Source of the DNA: Tubulanus polymorphus
Lineage: Eukaryota > Nemertea > Palaeonemertea > Tubulaniformes > Tubulanidae
DNA length: 64,000 bases
Assembly (NCBI RefSeq): GCF_964204645.1
Contig: NC_134033.1
Location: forward strand, 10,514,231 to 10,578,230
Direction of reading: 5' to 3'
Shown: in pieces, positions 44,046 to 54,987 of the stretch
How positions within the stretch are numbered: the first letter of the stretch is position 1
Layout: the number at the start of each line of letters is the position of its first letter
The notes under the pieces: generated by a model
The model's input: only the letters and a program-made list of their open reading frames with translations
Told to the model about the DNA's origin: nothing
Database searches by the model: none
Position numbers and translations under genes: made by a program

Positions 44046-44169
44046 AATATCGTGGTCGCTGTTACGAACGACGTAACGTATACACGTCCATTGTTCGAAC
44101 GCTAGACGCCGTCGATGACATCAATAACGCATTAAAATTCAAACTCAAATCATTATTCTTTTTTTTCAA

Positions 44170-44600
44170 TTATCATTTCTCCGTTGAAAACGTCGGAAAT
44201 ATGTCGGCATCTTTTGTCCGCCCGCGCCGCCAGAAATTCCCGAATGGTCGACGGTAAAATGACGTCGAATATCTGCGGCATATTTTGCATTTTATGTTTA
44301 ACGCGCACGACATATTACTATCGATGTTTCAGCCCGTATTGCGCCAACCTCCTGTCAAACCACAGTACAAGACCGAGTCGACGATATACCGCACACCGGC
44401 GCGTTATAGCAGAACTCGCCGGTATAATAATTCCATTGATCTGTAGTTATGGATACTAAAGAAAACAATTTGCGCGGAGTTATTGGGTTCGGCAGCCGAT
44501 CGACATAGCGCTAATAAAATATTACGATATGTAAATAGTATGAATATTCGCTGGGCATGCATATATAGATTGATTGATTGCGATGCTCAGGACTGACACT
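44170..44600. promoter_or_regulatory. CpG-rich unique block, possible regulatory DNA
   Basis: Non-repetitive, with words CATATTTTGCATTTTATG, AACAATTTGCGCGGAG and GCGCTAATAAAATATTACG. A 91-codon plus frame (44184-44459) covers the first part without a recognisable domain. An enhancer or exon is possible; neither is shown. Confidence 0.2.
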
Positions 44601-44950
44601 CAGATAGATTTATAGAGTAACATTCTGTCCTGTGTTTATCCAGCTGCTTACGGTTATTCGCAACATTAGCTTTATCAATTAGAATTACCCAAAATGTACG
44701 TATCAAAATGATATATCGTTAAATATCAGCAAAGCTTTGATATCTCAAAATTACTATTGAGAGCGAACCAAACGGGTCTTATTTGTTTAATATATGCCAT
44801 AAGTTTAATCGAAGGATATGGCATTCAGCGATCACAATAGCACTGAGGAAATTTCACCAAGAACCTTAGTGTCTGATGTACCACAGGGTATACACTAAGA
44901 TCGTAGAGCGACGTAGATCACTGTGGAGACAGCCACACAACAGGACTGGG
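44601..44950. other. Unique AT-rich DNA, no gene seen
   Basis: No feature recognised. Confidence 0.35.
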
Positions 44951-44954
44951 TGAA

Positions 44955-45205
44955 TGTGGAACTGTGGATCTAAAGTCAAATTGAACCCACACAACTGTGG
45001 AACTGGGTCTAGAGTCAAATTAAACCCACACAACTATGGAATCGGGCCCAGGGTCGAATTAAACTCACTCAACTTTGTAATTGGATCTAGAGTCAAAAAT
45101 TAAACCCACACAACTTCGTAAACAGGATCCAGAGTCAAATTAAACCCACACTGTGGAACTGGATCCATAGTCAAAATAAACCCATGCAACTGTGTGGAAC
45201 TGAGT
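44955..45205. repeat. Minisatellite built from family B ends (array 3)
   Basis: A ~39-base unit, consensus CACACAACTGTGGAACTGGG followed by TCTAGAGTCAAATTAAACC, about six copies. The CTGTGGAACTGG part equals the family B terminal repeat, and the rest is a new spacer. Confidence 0.8.
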
Positions 45206-46231
45206 TCAAAACACTCCAAGAAACTTCATCCTAATTCCGAAATCAATGCATATGAAAATAAACCTTAAAACACTGTAAATCATTTGACACACTAAATGGA
45301 ATTGAATTCATTTCAACTCACAAATCGCCGCCGCCCAAATCTAAATCGTTTCAATTTAACATATATAAATAACTCAACGATATTGAATCGAAATTTTTTT
45401 CGTTACTAAAATTAAACTGAAAGTTATCGAATTTCGAAAAATCAGTCGTAGATATTTTCCCGGCGGATCGATAGAAATACAAATTGCATCGTGGTTTGAA
45501 AAATCTCAAGACAAACGTCTACAGCCAAATACACTCACACTGAACACAAGGTAACTCCCTAGGGGTAAATTTCAATATCGAATGGTCTTGTCTTTACTCG
45601 CAGCCGATACGATGCGTGTTAAGGTGGGGTGGGGGAAGAAACCAAGGCGATATTTTGATTATTGATTTGTAAGTTACGTATCGATTTTGATTAGTTACTT
45701 AGTTACGAGCCTACACATCAGCCCGATCAGTTACGTACTCAGCTGAACAGGAGATTTAGGAGTTTAGGAGTTGACGATCTATCGGTGTCAAGATATGGAG
45801 AGAGAAGAGAGAGAGAGTGAGGGAGAGAAGCGAATGGAGAAAAAAAGAAGGGCGTTGTTCTCTGAAAGCAGGAAACAGCTCGCACGTATAACTGGTACCA
45901 ACCTTGCATGCATGCACGCATTGACACGCACATACCCGCACGAAAACCACATCCTCCGCAAATATCGAAAACGAAATATATATTTCTAGCTCCGTTAGAT
46001 TTTGAATATCAGTCCTAGAATGACGGTGCCTATCCGTGCTGGAAAAATTTTACTTGATCCTAATTATTATCATTTCTATTCTATCATTATTCATCTTGTA
46101 TGTTACAAAAAGGGCCAGTCTCTTTCCGCATAAAGTTAAGCTTTTAAGTGACAGCCTTTAGAAGAAATATCGGACTATTCTGGAGAAAATTTTTTAGTTG
46201 TTTAGGTAAAGTTAATAAAGCTGTGTTTGAC
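45206..46231. other. Unique DNA, no gene seen
   Basis: A short GA microsatellite is at about 45797-45835. The remainder is AT-rich without an exon or RNA gene that I can support. Confidence 0.35.
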
Positions 46232-46402
46232 TCGAGAGTCTCCTGTGGCAGGTGAAGGTTCAGGTGTTCTATGGCAAGTGAGGGAAGGTTTCAGTGTCTG
46301 TTGTGACAGGTGAGGTGAAGAGAGAGCTCATCGCCTACTGTGGTCGGCGAGGAGAAAGTTCATAGGCTGCTCCGGCAGGTGAGGTGAGCTGGGAGTTCAG
46401 CA
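46232..46402. repeat. ~42-46-bp minisatellite CTGTGGCAGGTGAGG
   Basis: Four degenerate units around TGTGGCAGGTGAGG and GGTTCAG. On the minus strand GTGAGTACCCC (about 46465-46476), just beyond it, matches the splice-donor consensus, but no exon around it is convincing. Confidence 0.65.
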
Positions 46403-47815
46403 CCCTCTCTTCCTCCTCATAAGAGGAAGATGAATCTAGAGACACCGAGAAGGGGGAGGGGTACTCACCAAAAACAACATCGAGCAACACGACTATGATC
46501 CAGGATCCGGAGACATAACAACTATACCTACTACAATAATCACAAATATTCCTCGTTGAACGCGGTTTTATTTAATCCATGATTAATTAACATGATTATT
46601 AATCCACAAACATTCGAATTTGATATTTCCCACACAAGAATAATATGATATGAAGTTTAATCCAAAGTTTTAATTAATTCGTAGCAGATTTTTGTAGCGT
46701 ATTTTAATCCGGTGTGTTAGATTCATTCGTCCTTTTTAAGGAACGTAGATTCCACTTTTTTAAAAATATTCCCTCTAATTCCACTTCGAGCTACCGTTAA
46801 TCGCAAACACGCGTTCTGGTCACAGTGACATACCAAAGCCTGTAATAGCAAATTTAGGAATTATTGAATTCTGTCTAAGTTAAAGATTTCGATGGAATGA
46901 TGAAATTCCTCACTATCAACTCACCATTCTGAGGGCCCTAGACGTAATTCACAACCCTCGATTCTCCTAATCATGAACAAAACCACAATTCACAGGTGTG
47001 CTCAGTCAACCGGTATCCAAGACATGTCGACTTGCGGCCATCTTTATTATCCGTTGGATTTTAACGCGTGAACACAGGAGTCCTGAAATGATACAAAAGT
47101 CGTTTCGATTAATCGACTTGTCTAGAAAAATATAATCCAGCATTCTATTACACTTTGAAATTAGCGAAAACTGAAGCATATTTTGGTGAAAAGGTTTTCG
47201 TACAGACCACCAAAATCTTGGAATAAAATGAAGGATATTTGCGTATTCTGGCGCAGCTCTTAATTCGCCGAGATCCGCCGTGAAAGTGAAACCCCGATCG
47301 ACATCAGTATTTTATATGTTGCCAGAAACACAATAGAAACCCATTTAAACCCTTTAAATTGTCCTAGCCTCTTGTCAAACGTACAATAGACCAAACCGTG
47401 TACGCAGGACATTTCTATTGAACGCTATTCAATACATTTCTATACACCATCAACCGACACAAAAACCGTTTATTGTATGACCATTGTTTTATTCGTGAAT
47501 GACGCTTTTGATTTTTTTTTTTGTGTAAAATACGAGCATTGTTTTCGGGCGTGTTGTCGAGAGCTGTAAGAGGGTGTTTGACTTTTTGTATAGGTAGGTA
47601 TGGCGGCGGCGGCGGTGACAACGGTGTGCGCATTTTATTAGTTATCCATAACTGCTCCACTCGACTGTGCACCGTTTGTGTTGAGTCGAATCATTTATCG
47701 TGTTTATTGCAAACTGCAAATATTGCTTCCCAATTGAAACTTAATTTTGTTTGAGTAAAAGTTCGCGCCTCTTTTGAAATCTAGTTAGCCTTCGGTATTC
47801 CGATGACCATTTGGA
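46403..47815. other. Unique DNA, no gene seen
   Basis: No exon recognised. A poly-T run lies at 47511-47522 and a short GGC repeat at 47602-47615. Confidence 0.35.
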
Positions 47816-47817
47816 TA

Positions 47818-47905
47818 AAGTCGAACGTTGAATAAACCTTGCTCCAGGAAACATTTTCGGACTTGATATTATTTTGTTGTTATTTCGTGGGATTCTCTAT
47901 ACGTA
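47818..47905 (+). repeat. 'GTCGAA(A)CGTTG' family, 3' part
   Basis: AGTCGAACGTTGAATAAACC, CTCCAGGAAACATTTTCGGA and TTTCGTGGGATTC match 53190-53275 in order. It looks like the 3' end of a SINE or LINE family. Confidence 0.55.
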
Positions 47906-47916
47906 TTAACCTTTAG

Positions 47917-48228
47917 AAAAGCCTGATGCGGAGAGTTGTGTTGGAGCCGTGATGGTGTCGAATCAGTACCGCGTAGATTATACGGTCACTGGGTTCGAAA
48001 ATGTCACCAACAGATTTTCGGTGGCTACCCTCCCGTCAGAGACACATGTGACATTCGAGTTCTACCAGGGCATAGCAGTAGCTTTTTTGGATGAATTAGG
48101 AGTCAATGGAAGACAAGTGTTTATGGGGAGAGTGACGCTAATTAGAAAATACAGTGACTCTCACTCCGCCTACTGCTGTTTTTCCATTGACTTTACTAAT
48201 CTACCCGACGAAGCTCCTCGGTACAAAG
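47917..48228 (+). CDS. Candidate protein-coding exon, phase 1-1
   Basis: A frame is open from 47910 to 48314. A possible acceptor (TTAACCTTTAG, ending 47916) and donor (AAAG|GTAGCA, GT at 48229) would cut out a 312-base exon beginning and ending in phase 1, the pattern typical of shuffled extracellular domains. The peptide alternates hydrophobic and polar residues like beta strands (for example YRVDYTVTGFENVTNRFSVA and GIAVAFLDELGVNGRQVFMG) and is better-looking than any other frame here. I recognise no family. Against it, the last 15 codons overlap a decayed duplication and inverted repeat (48183-48429), and a 135-codon frame can occur by chance in 64 kb. Confidence 0.25.
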
Positions 48229-48429
48229 GTAGCAAAATCTCCAGATTTCCGATAAAATCAGTAAGCCTACAGATAACTACCTGTTTACTCATTTACCCGA
48301 TGAAGCTACTTTAAACTAGCAGTGAAAACTCGTGAAATCAGACACAGTACTACACCCGTTTACTCATTTACCTAAAGACTACTAGAGTAGCGAAAGGTAG
48401 GCTAAATGAGTAAGCCTAAAGTCAATGGA
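48183..48429. repeat. Inverted and direct repeat cluster TCCATTGACTTTA
   Basis: TCCATTGACTTTA at 48183-48195 is perfectly inverted at 48417-48429. Between them ACTCATTTACC occurs twice (about 48293 and 48362) and ACCCGA(C/T)GAAGCT twice (48203, 48297). It may be a decayed small transposon or local duplications. Confidence 0.5.
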
Positions 48430-49190
48430 GGATCAACATTATTTATAGACAGATAGAGAGTGGTTCTTGTTTGCGTGTTGTGTGCGAAATGTATGTTGAC
48501 GGTTGGTTTCGTTGCTATTGCGTGAACATATGTCGAATTACAAACAGCAAGAGCGCATTGTTCTGGAAACAATAGGTAAACATTCCGAACAGGTTTAAAT
48601 TCTAGATTTAAAGCGTCATAAAATTCATAGGACTGCAGTGACTGGAATCGTGTACGGTGAATGAAAGCGCTTAGAAACATCGCTTACAAATCAAACCGGT
48701 CTCCCAGCTCACAAAAAATGCACCTAACTCAATTGGAATTCACAAGAAATTTCAGGTTATCCAAGTAAACCGGAAGTAAACGCAAAAGCGCCATCTACTC
48801 GCGTGAGAAGACTTTTGGATGGTTTTTGTAATTTCCACGTACATAAAATATAGACCCGCGATAATTGTACACGAAGTAATGAAGATTACATCCAAAAAGT
48901 GCTATTTCCGTGTATATATATTAATCTGCGTGGTGGATCGGACTCGCTCGATACAGGCTATATACATAACGCACAGGCACTGAAGTAACAAGGAGTTCCA
49001 GACACGTCAAAAATCAATAACGGAAAAACTATCGACCCTAAAATCAATAAACATTATGATCATTATAATAAGCCATCGCTAATCAGCTCTATTTTTAGTT
49101 CAGAACTTCAGATTTACGGAACTGACAACTTCCGAATCGAACACCGCTGCACAGTATGTACGGTATCAATCCCCCACATCATCCAGCCTA
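48430..49190. other. Unique DNA, no gene seen
   Basis: The 92-codon minus frame at 48402-48680 has no domain. No repeat recognised. Confidence 0.35.
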
Positions 49191-49194
49191 CACG

Positions 49195-49506
49195 GTCGCC
49201 TGCACCCACCCGCTTTAAGACCCTTGATCCCCAGAGCCCCACCTCGGCCCTGCACCCTTCAACCTCGCAGCCCGGGACCCTGCACCCTCCCGCCTTGAGA
49301 CCCTTGATCTTGAGCTCGACCTCCTGCATCTTTCAACCCCTCAGCCCGGGACCCTGCACCCTCCCGCCTTGAGACCCTTGATCTCGAGCTCAACCTCCTA
49401 TACCCTTCAATCCCTCGGCCCGGGACCCTGCATCCTCTCTCCTTGAGACCCTTGATCTTGAGCTCGACCTCGGCCCTGCAATCGTCTGGGATCCTGCACC
49501 CGTTAG
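49195..49506. repeat. 74-bp GC-rich minisatellite
   Basis: GACCCTTGATC recurs at 49219, 49299, 49373 and 49447 (periods 80, 74, 74). CCCGGGACCCTGCA and CGAGCTCGACCTC recur in each unit. Because 74 is not a multiple of three, the Gly/Arg/Val-rich frames shift between units and are not genes. Confidence 0.85.
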
Positions 49507-50440
49507 GTAGGTGGCGAAATGAAAAATTTGGGGCTATTAACATTTCTGATGTTTTTGTAGTGTACTTAGGTCAATTCATAACGTCACCACCGATGACCCC
49601 GACGACATTGACCGGAAATAGATTCGTTGACAAGATTTCACTGGACAAACAGCTAACTAGCTGTCTCTCGGACCTGGGTACACTGCACCAGCACTACCGG
49701 AGTTATGATATGACGCCAGTACACATATCACCCCAATTTGTGATGTCAGTTATCACTCATTAGCGCCGACCAGAACTCCAACACGGGATCATTATCAGCG
49801 TGAAGACTTTGTTAATAAACAGTATCACCTTTCGATTGGTGCTCATGAGTTGGTTAATAACGGTACCACGTAGTTCATTAGATTGGTTTCTTTCGGCCAT
49901 TAGCGACGTTATAACGAACTCCGGTGGTCATTAACCGCGACTAGACTCGCGCGATACTGTCTAGTTTCGTGGAGACGGTTATATTTTATGTCGGTATAAT
50001 TTGTACTTGGCCCTCGACATGAAATATAGTTATGTTCGCTTATTATAACGCGTTAGCGCGGCCGATATTATCAAATACCGGAGATATATGAAAGATTAGC
50101 TATTGCTGCTGCCTGCCTCGCCTGCTCGCTTGCCTCGTGCCTGCTATGAATTCATCATAGCAAACTAATCATTAGTCTGTGCAACTTGCGTAGTTCTTGA
50201 TCATTATGTAGGCCTACCGATCACCCATCCCACCCGTTTGTACGTCCCAATTATGCTGCTTAAAAAACTGGTTGTCAAGTTTTCACCAGGTCTTCCGTTC
50301 ACGGACACGAGACTTTTTCATTTTAAGAATTACAGTTGGTTCATCATTACCCGGAGAAATGCATGGAAAATCAGATATCCCAGTCACTTGTCAAATACTA
50401 AAGTGATTTCCTATGGGTATATACAGCACATATCCTGAGG
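49507..50440. other. Unique DNA, partly CpG-rich, no gene seen
   Basis: The 49880-50080 interval is non-repetitive with CpG words (AACGCGTTAGCGCGGCCG). The 106-codon plus frame at 49443-49763 starts in the minisatellite and has no domain. Confidence 0.3.
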
Positions 50441-50490
50441 GGGTACGACAGCAGATTGTCTGAGGGTGCAGGGTACAGACAGCAGATTGA
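50441..50490. repeat. Short direct duplication CAGCAGATTG
   Basis: GGGTACGACAGCAGATTG and GGGTACAGACAGCAGATTG recur about 27 bases apart. Confidence 0.7.
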
Positions 50491-51546
50491 TATATTTGAA
50501 GCCGCGACAGGTAAATGTTTTATGTAGTATTTCACTGCGCCTACGCTATCCAATATCTTTCAGTATCCACTAGATCAACATATATTTGAAATCCAAAACT
50601 AGGACATAAACCACTTCATTCGTCGGCGGCCATTTTGTGCCGTGAAGTCGTCACTCAAATATCCAACAAAAACAAAAAAATCGTTTGCAAACAAACAGCG
50701 AAATTGCGTATATACACTATGCATACTCGGCGTAATTACGGGACTCGAAACCGTTCGAGTGGCTGAATATATGAATGGGTTTTTTTCAAAAACCAAATAT
50801 AATGAACACTCGAACCGATGTCGAGACGGAAAAAAGAGCGCGTTTCGGTATTCGACATTCGATTCGAGTCTCCTTCTCTCAAAAAACCGTGCGTATACGC
50901 GACTATGCGATAGCTATATACGTGGCGTCGTATTCAAGAGTGTAAATTTTACTCGTTAATCAAATTATGCAAATCGACTCCAATCAACTTTAAAGTAGTT
51001 TGAATTGTCTCCGCCGCGTGCCATATTACATATTACACATAACTATAGCCAGCTCTAGGGGTGGACTCAGGGGCGCCAACTTTGACAAGAAATTAAAATG
51101 GCAAGTTAAGTATCCACCTAGCCAAAACAAGGAACGGAAAAATTCCATTTTGTAATACAATTTCTAGGCACTTGAGAGACATTGAAGGGAATATAAGCTA
51201 AATCTCGAGCGCAACGGACTGCTGTCTTATTAGTTGTGGGTGGAATAATTTTACATTTGAAGACTGCTCCACATTGAATCAGACGAGAAGATTAGGTAAG
51301 AATTGGATCTTCGGTTATCAAGGAATAGATCACCACGAGGTTCGTTGTAACGAGGATCAACATAATCAAATTTTGACCGGAAGTAAAAACGTTTCTCGTC
51401 CCGGTGAAATGCCGCCGATAAATTCCACATGGGTTTTCAAAAGCTGTGACGGGATTTGTTTAAATTCCCGTTAACTGTACAAGTTGGAACGTGCGAAAAC
51501 CGACCCGAAATACAAACACATATTCAGAGTTTAAATAGCAGAAATA
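50491..51546. other. Unique DNA, no gene seen
   Basis: The 105-codon plus frame at 50642-50959 is opposed by a 65-codon minus frame and shows no domain. Nothing else recognised. Confidence 0.35.
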
Positions 51547-51585
51547 TTTACGTTTAAAGTGAAACGGTTTTGACGTGAGAATAAT
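51547..51585 (+). repeat. 38-bp direct repeat, left copy
   Basis: TTTACGTTTAAAGTGAAACG continued by GTTTTGACGTGAGAATAAT recurs at 52411-52448 with three small differences. The paired copies flank 825 bases containing a CAG run and a pyrimidine tract. Confidence 0.8.
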
Positions 51586-51663
51586 TTATTTAGATTCTAC
51601 ATATCAGGGCGTTCTGACCCGGACGGATGACGTCATCATCTGTAAGGTCTGCGTCTGATATAC

Positions 51664-51718
51664 AGCAGCAGCAGTAACAGCAGCCGCAGCAGCATCACCA
51701 CCAGCAGCAGTACCAGTG
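51664..51718. repeat. CAG/AGC trinucleotide repeat
   Basis: An interrupted CAG run ending CAGCAGTACCAGTGAAT. Its layout parallels the run at 8003-8048. Confidence 0.8.
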
Positions 51719-51839
51719 AATAGACGGCAAATTAATTGTTTTGGATGATTTGGGAATTTCCAAAACGACAGAAGATTTCTACATTAATTTCAAGTGGAAT
51801 CCTACGGGAGATTCGTTGATTGAAAATAAAGCGATCGAC

Positions 51840-52165
51840 GTCTCTCCTTCTCGCTCGCACTCAGACTCTTTCTCGACCTCGAGTCAGCAGGCGTATATCT
51901 CTCTTACAGTACTCCTCTCTCCTATAATAACTTCTCTCTCCCCGTTATCCTCTCCTGTATCTCTCCTATCCTCTACCATCCTCTCTCTCCTTTCTCCTCT
52001 TCTCTGCCTTCTGTCTCTCTCCTCTCCTCTTCAATCCTCTCTTTCCTCTTATATCTCTCTCCCCTCTCTCCTCTTCTTCTTCTCTGCCCTCTTCTTCTCC
52101 TTCGTCTATCCTTTCTCTCTGTCTCCCACTCTCTTCTCTCTCTCCTTTCTCTCTCCCTCACCCGT
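51840..52165. repeat. CT-rich pyrimidine tract
   Basis: About 320 bases of CTCTCCTCT-type sequence. The 181-codon plus frame at 51741-52286 is a Ser/Leu artefact apart from its first ~50 codons, which have no domain. Confidence 0.85.
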
Positions 52166-52410
52166 CTCGTGGTCGACCACAGGTCAGCATCTCTCGTGCC
52201 TCCCTTACAGAGCCCATCCTATCCCCTGCATCCATGCCCCCAACCTAGGGTATGTAGCACGTGTCGAGGTAAGCGAGGATATTTAGTTGGTGTGGTGAAT
52301 CAGTCTCTCACGAACCTGGCCAGTTCGCGTGACGTTGGGTTGCGTTTTCGTGGTGGTAAATATTATGATTGTTCGGTGATGTAGCGGTAATAAATTAGAT
52401 TCATCAGTGG

Positions 52411-52448
52411 TTTACGTTGAAGTGAAACGGTTTTGACGTGACAATAAT
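52411..52448 (+). repeat. 38-bp direct repeat, right copy
   Basis: The partner of 51547-51585, in the same orientation. Confidence 0.8.
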
Positions 52449-52841
52449 GAACGCAGGCGATACACGAGAACGAGGCTACGAGACGTCTCTATCGCCGGCA
52501 GCAGCAGCGGTATAGTGTCTGGTGGACGAAAAATACAAACCGCGTTGAAGGAATATACCTGACGACACCGGGACCCTTCTTGAGGGTAGATCCCGACTGG
52601 GTGACAGGGAAAGTAAATCCTAAATTTGACCCGGTTTCATAGCTAAATATAAAAGATGTTCTTGTGTACTGATTTCCTTGGCTTTTAAACAACAAAGGGT
52701 CCACTTTCGTATGCTGCGATTCGAAACCATTTCGTTCTTAATCAAGTCAATGATTTGTTGTTACAGTGCTGTTTAGATGCTTCTGTGGACATTTCGGCGT
52801 ATGGGTTTCTGCACAGATTGCATAGGTGTTATTAAGATGAG

Positions 52842-52846
52842 AAAAA
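52842..52846 (-). terminator. Pol III T5 terminator
   Basis: Five A residues on the plus strand read TTTTT on the minus strand, 21 bases beyond the 3' end of the tRNA-Thr-like sequence. This is the simplest RNA polymerase III stop signal. Confidence 0.4.
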
Positions 52847-52867
52847 CGATTTGCAAACGGTAACGGC

Positions 52868-52940
52868 AGGCTCTGCTGGGACTCGAACCCAGGATCTCCT
52901 GGTTACCAGACAGACGGTTTGACCGCATAGCCACAGAACC
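52868..52940 (-). tRNA. tRNA-Thr-like gene or pseudogene, anticodon GGT
   Basis: A 73-base minus-strand sequence. The acceptor arms GGTTCTG and CAGAGCC pair fully (one G-U), the T arm is CTGGG-TTCGAGT-CCCAG with a perfect B box, and the variable loop AGATC is as in eukaryotic tRNA-Thr. The anticodon loop CTGGTAA would give anticodon GGT. Oddities: animals normally use AGT, CGT or TGT for threonine, the 31-39 anticodon-stem pair is a mismatch, and the D loop lacks the usual A14. It is therefore probably a decayed tRNA or a SINE head, though the T5 terminator downstream allows transcription. Confidence 0.55.
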
Positions 52941-53082
52941 TCACATGTCAAGATGTCTGGAGACATTATACTGTAACAGGTGTACGGTGGACTCGATTCA
53001 GGACGACCAGGTCCGAATCACTCGAAAGACGATCGAAATAGCATAAGGAAAACGAATTGATGAATTTTGAAGCGCCGTGGGG

Positions 53083-53145
53083 CACAGTTTCATAAAGAAA
53101 GTTTTATCTTGAAACGGAATTAAATTTGAATTGTTAATGTTACGT
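53083..53145 (+). mobile_element. Family A MITE, left half
   Basis: GGCACAGTTTCATAAAGAAA, CTTGAAACGGAATTAAATTT and GAATTGTTAATG match the left half of the element at 9036-9167. Confidence 0.5.
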
Positions 53146-53164
53146 AACCTACAGCACAGATCTC

Positions 53165-53290
53165 CACATATCATGATATCAGGATATAGTCGAAACGTTG
53201 AATAAACTACTAGCTCGAGGAAATATTTTCTGACTCATCGTTTTTTTTTTGTTTTGTATTGCGGGATTCATTTCAGACCCTTTTCATATC
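53165..53290 (+). repeat. 'GTCGAAACGTTG' family, best copy
   Basis: ATATAGTCGAAACGTTGAAT, AAACTACTAGCTCGAGGAAA, TATTTTCTGACTCATCG, a T run and TTGCGGGATTC. A second partial copy follows at 53375-53475 (CGTAACGGTGAAATAAACTA). Confidence 0.6.
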
Positions 53291-53479
53291 TAGTGTTTTA
53301 CATTATCTTTACAACTCGGACACTGAGTGTTTCATCAATTGTTATGATGAGGACAACATCAGTATTCTTGGAGATGGCTTTCAGGGCATACGTAATCGTA
53401 ACGGTGAAATAAACTACTTCAACTATTAACTCAATGAAAACTATTCGGACTCCTTCCTTTTTTGTCTTTTGGGGATTTT

Positions 53480-54370
53480 ACCGTTTCTTCGTTTCGACGC
53501 GTAGTCATTTAGATATGCAATTAGAACAAATTGAAAATTTGGGGTGTTACTTCGCGAAAACATTTGCCGCGATGTTTCCCGACTTTTTTGCGTGAAAGCG
53601 GACCCTTCTTGCGCGGTGATATTTTTCTGGGACGAGGTAGGACTGAATGGAAATCACAAAGGACATCGTTGATTTTTAGTTTGTCAAAGCTGTAGAGACT
53701 TTTCAGTGAATTACTGTTAGAAATCAATAAGTAACTCTCCCTCGTTATCTAAGTGCGCTTGGCGGCCACTTAACATCTGTCGGTTGTGCAAAATCAATAG
53801 CCATTGAACCGGTATGACTGGAGTATATCTCACTACCGTCAAGACAATGATCGTCCAGTGTTATGCAAATCTGTTTCGATGATGTTTATGATCGGATGAA
53901 TGAAGTCGATGTATATTGGCGAATTAGCGTTTGGCTTAATTTCACTATTTCGATTGTCGTTTAGAGTCATGTCGACTAAATCTAATAAATTGCGGTCTTC
54001 GTATCTAATGACGAGACCTAATAGGAGCCCTATACCGCTAAATGAATGTTCCCCGAAGCGCCGTAAGTGCGGGACTCAGTGCCGGGAATCTCAACGCGCG
54101 CGCACCGGCTTCAACGCTAACCACGTATCTATCTAGAAATCAGTAATTGCTTAGTCAACACGGTTACAACAGTTTATGATGCTCAGTAATGAGTAGAGCT
54201 TGCTGATCGGTTTGTCACTGAAATACGTTTCCTTGCGAAGTGGTGACAGTTTGAGTGACTGTTGAGGGAGAAAGGGGTCCACTGCGCATTGCCGATACCT
54301 TCATCGTGGACGTCCCGAACGATATCATAAGGCATGCATCACTTGCATTCTCTTAGCAGCTATCTGAATA
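53480..54370. other. Unique DNA, no gene seen
   Basis: No exon or RNA gene recognised. A CpG-containing patch lies at 54050-54120. Confidence 0.35.
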
Positions 54371-54374
54371 AAAT

Positions 54375-54870
54375 GTCTGGAGCCAGTTCCACAGTTTTGA
54401 ACCAATTCCATTATCCTGGACCCGGTTTCACAGTTCAGGACCCAGTTATACAGTTGTGACTCCAATTCAACATTTATTGACCATTCCACAGTTATAAACC
54501 CAGTTCCATAGTGTGGATCCAGTTCCATAGTTCTGGACCAGTTCCACAGTTCTGGATCTAGTTCCACAGTTCTTGACCCAGTTCCACAGTTCCGGACACA
54601 GTTCCACAGTTCTTAACCCACTTCTACAGTTCCACAGATCTGGATCTAGTTCCACAGTTCTTGACCCAGTTCCACAGTTCCGGACACAGTTCCACAGTTC
54701 TAACCCACTTCTACAGTTCCACAGATCTGGATCTAGTTCCACAGTTCTTGGCCCAGCAGTTCCACAGTTGCGGATCCAGTTCCACATTTCTGGACCTAGT
54801 TCCACATTTCTGGACCAGTTCCACAGTTCCTGACACAGTTCCACAGATCTGGAACTCGTTCCACAGTAAC
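54375..54870 (-). repeat. Minisatellite built from family B ends (array 4), higher-order
   Basis: About 22 copies of a 22-base unit; on the plus strand GTTCCACAGTTCTGGACCCA. A four-unit block beginning GGATCTAGTTCCACAG recurs at 54554, 54642 and 54729 (periods 88 and 87) with almost no change between blocks, while units within a block differ. The unit equals the family B terminal repeat. Frames on both strands (Glu/Leu/Trp/Asn/Thr or Phe/His/Ser) translate it and are not genes. Confidence 0.9.
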
Positions 54871-54987
54871 CTCAGTTCATTTACGCTGTATTCCTAAATT
54901 GAAACCGTGCCATGTGGAACTTGATGCTGCGCCACAACGGGGGCTCATGCCCAGCCATTTGGGCGACTTTATTGTTCTCAAGAAAAG

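Noticed and set aside
46465-46476. Strong minus-strand splice donor (GTGAGTACC)
   Set aside because: No convincing coding frame or acceptor is attached, and such words are expected several times by chance in 64 kb.
49114-49543. Frames with repeated IKGLK and GCRVPG words
   Set aside because: They follow the 74-bp GC-rich minisatellite, and the 74-base period shifts the frame between units, unlike a true protein repeat.
51741-52286. 181-codon plus-strand frame
   Set aside because: The central two thirds is the CT tract, and the ends show no domain or splice-site support.
54467-54844. 125-codon frame rich in Trp/Asn/Gly/Glu
   Set aside because: It is a direct translation of the 22-bp minisatellite, and the opposite strand is equally open.
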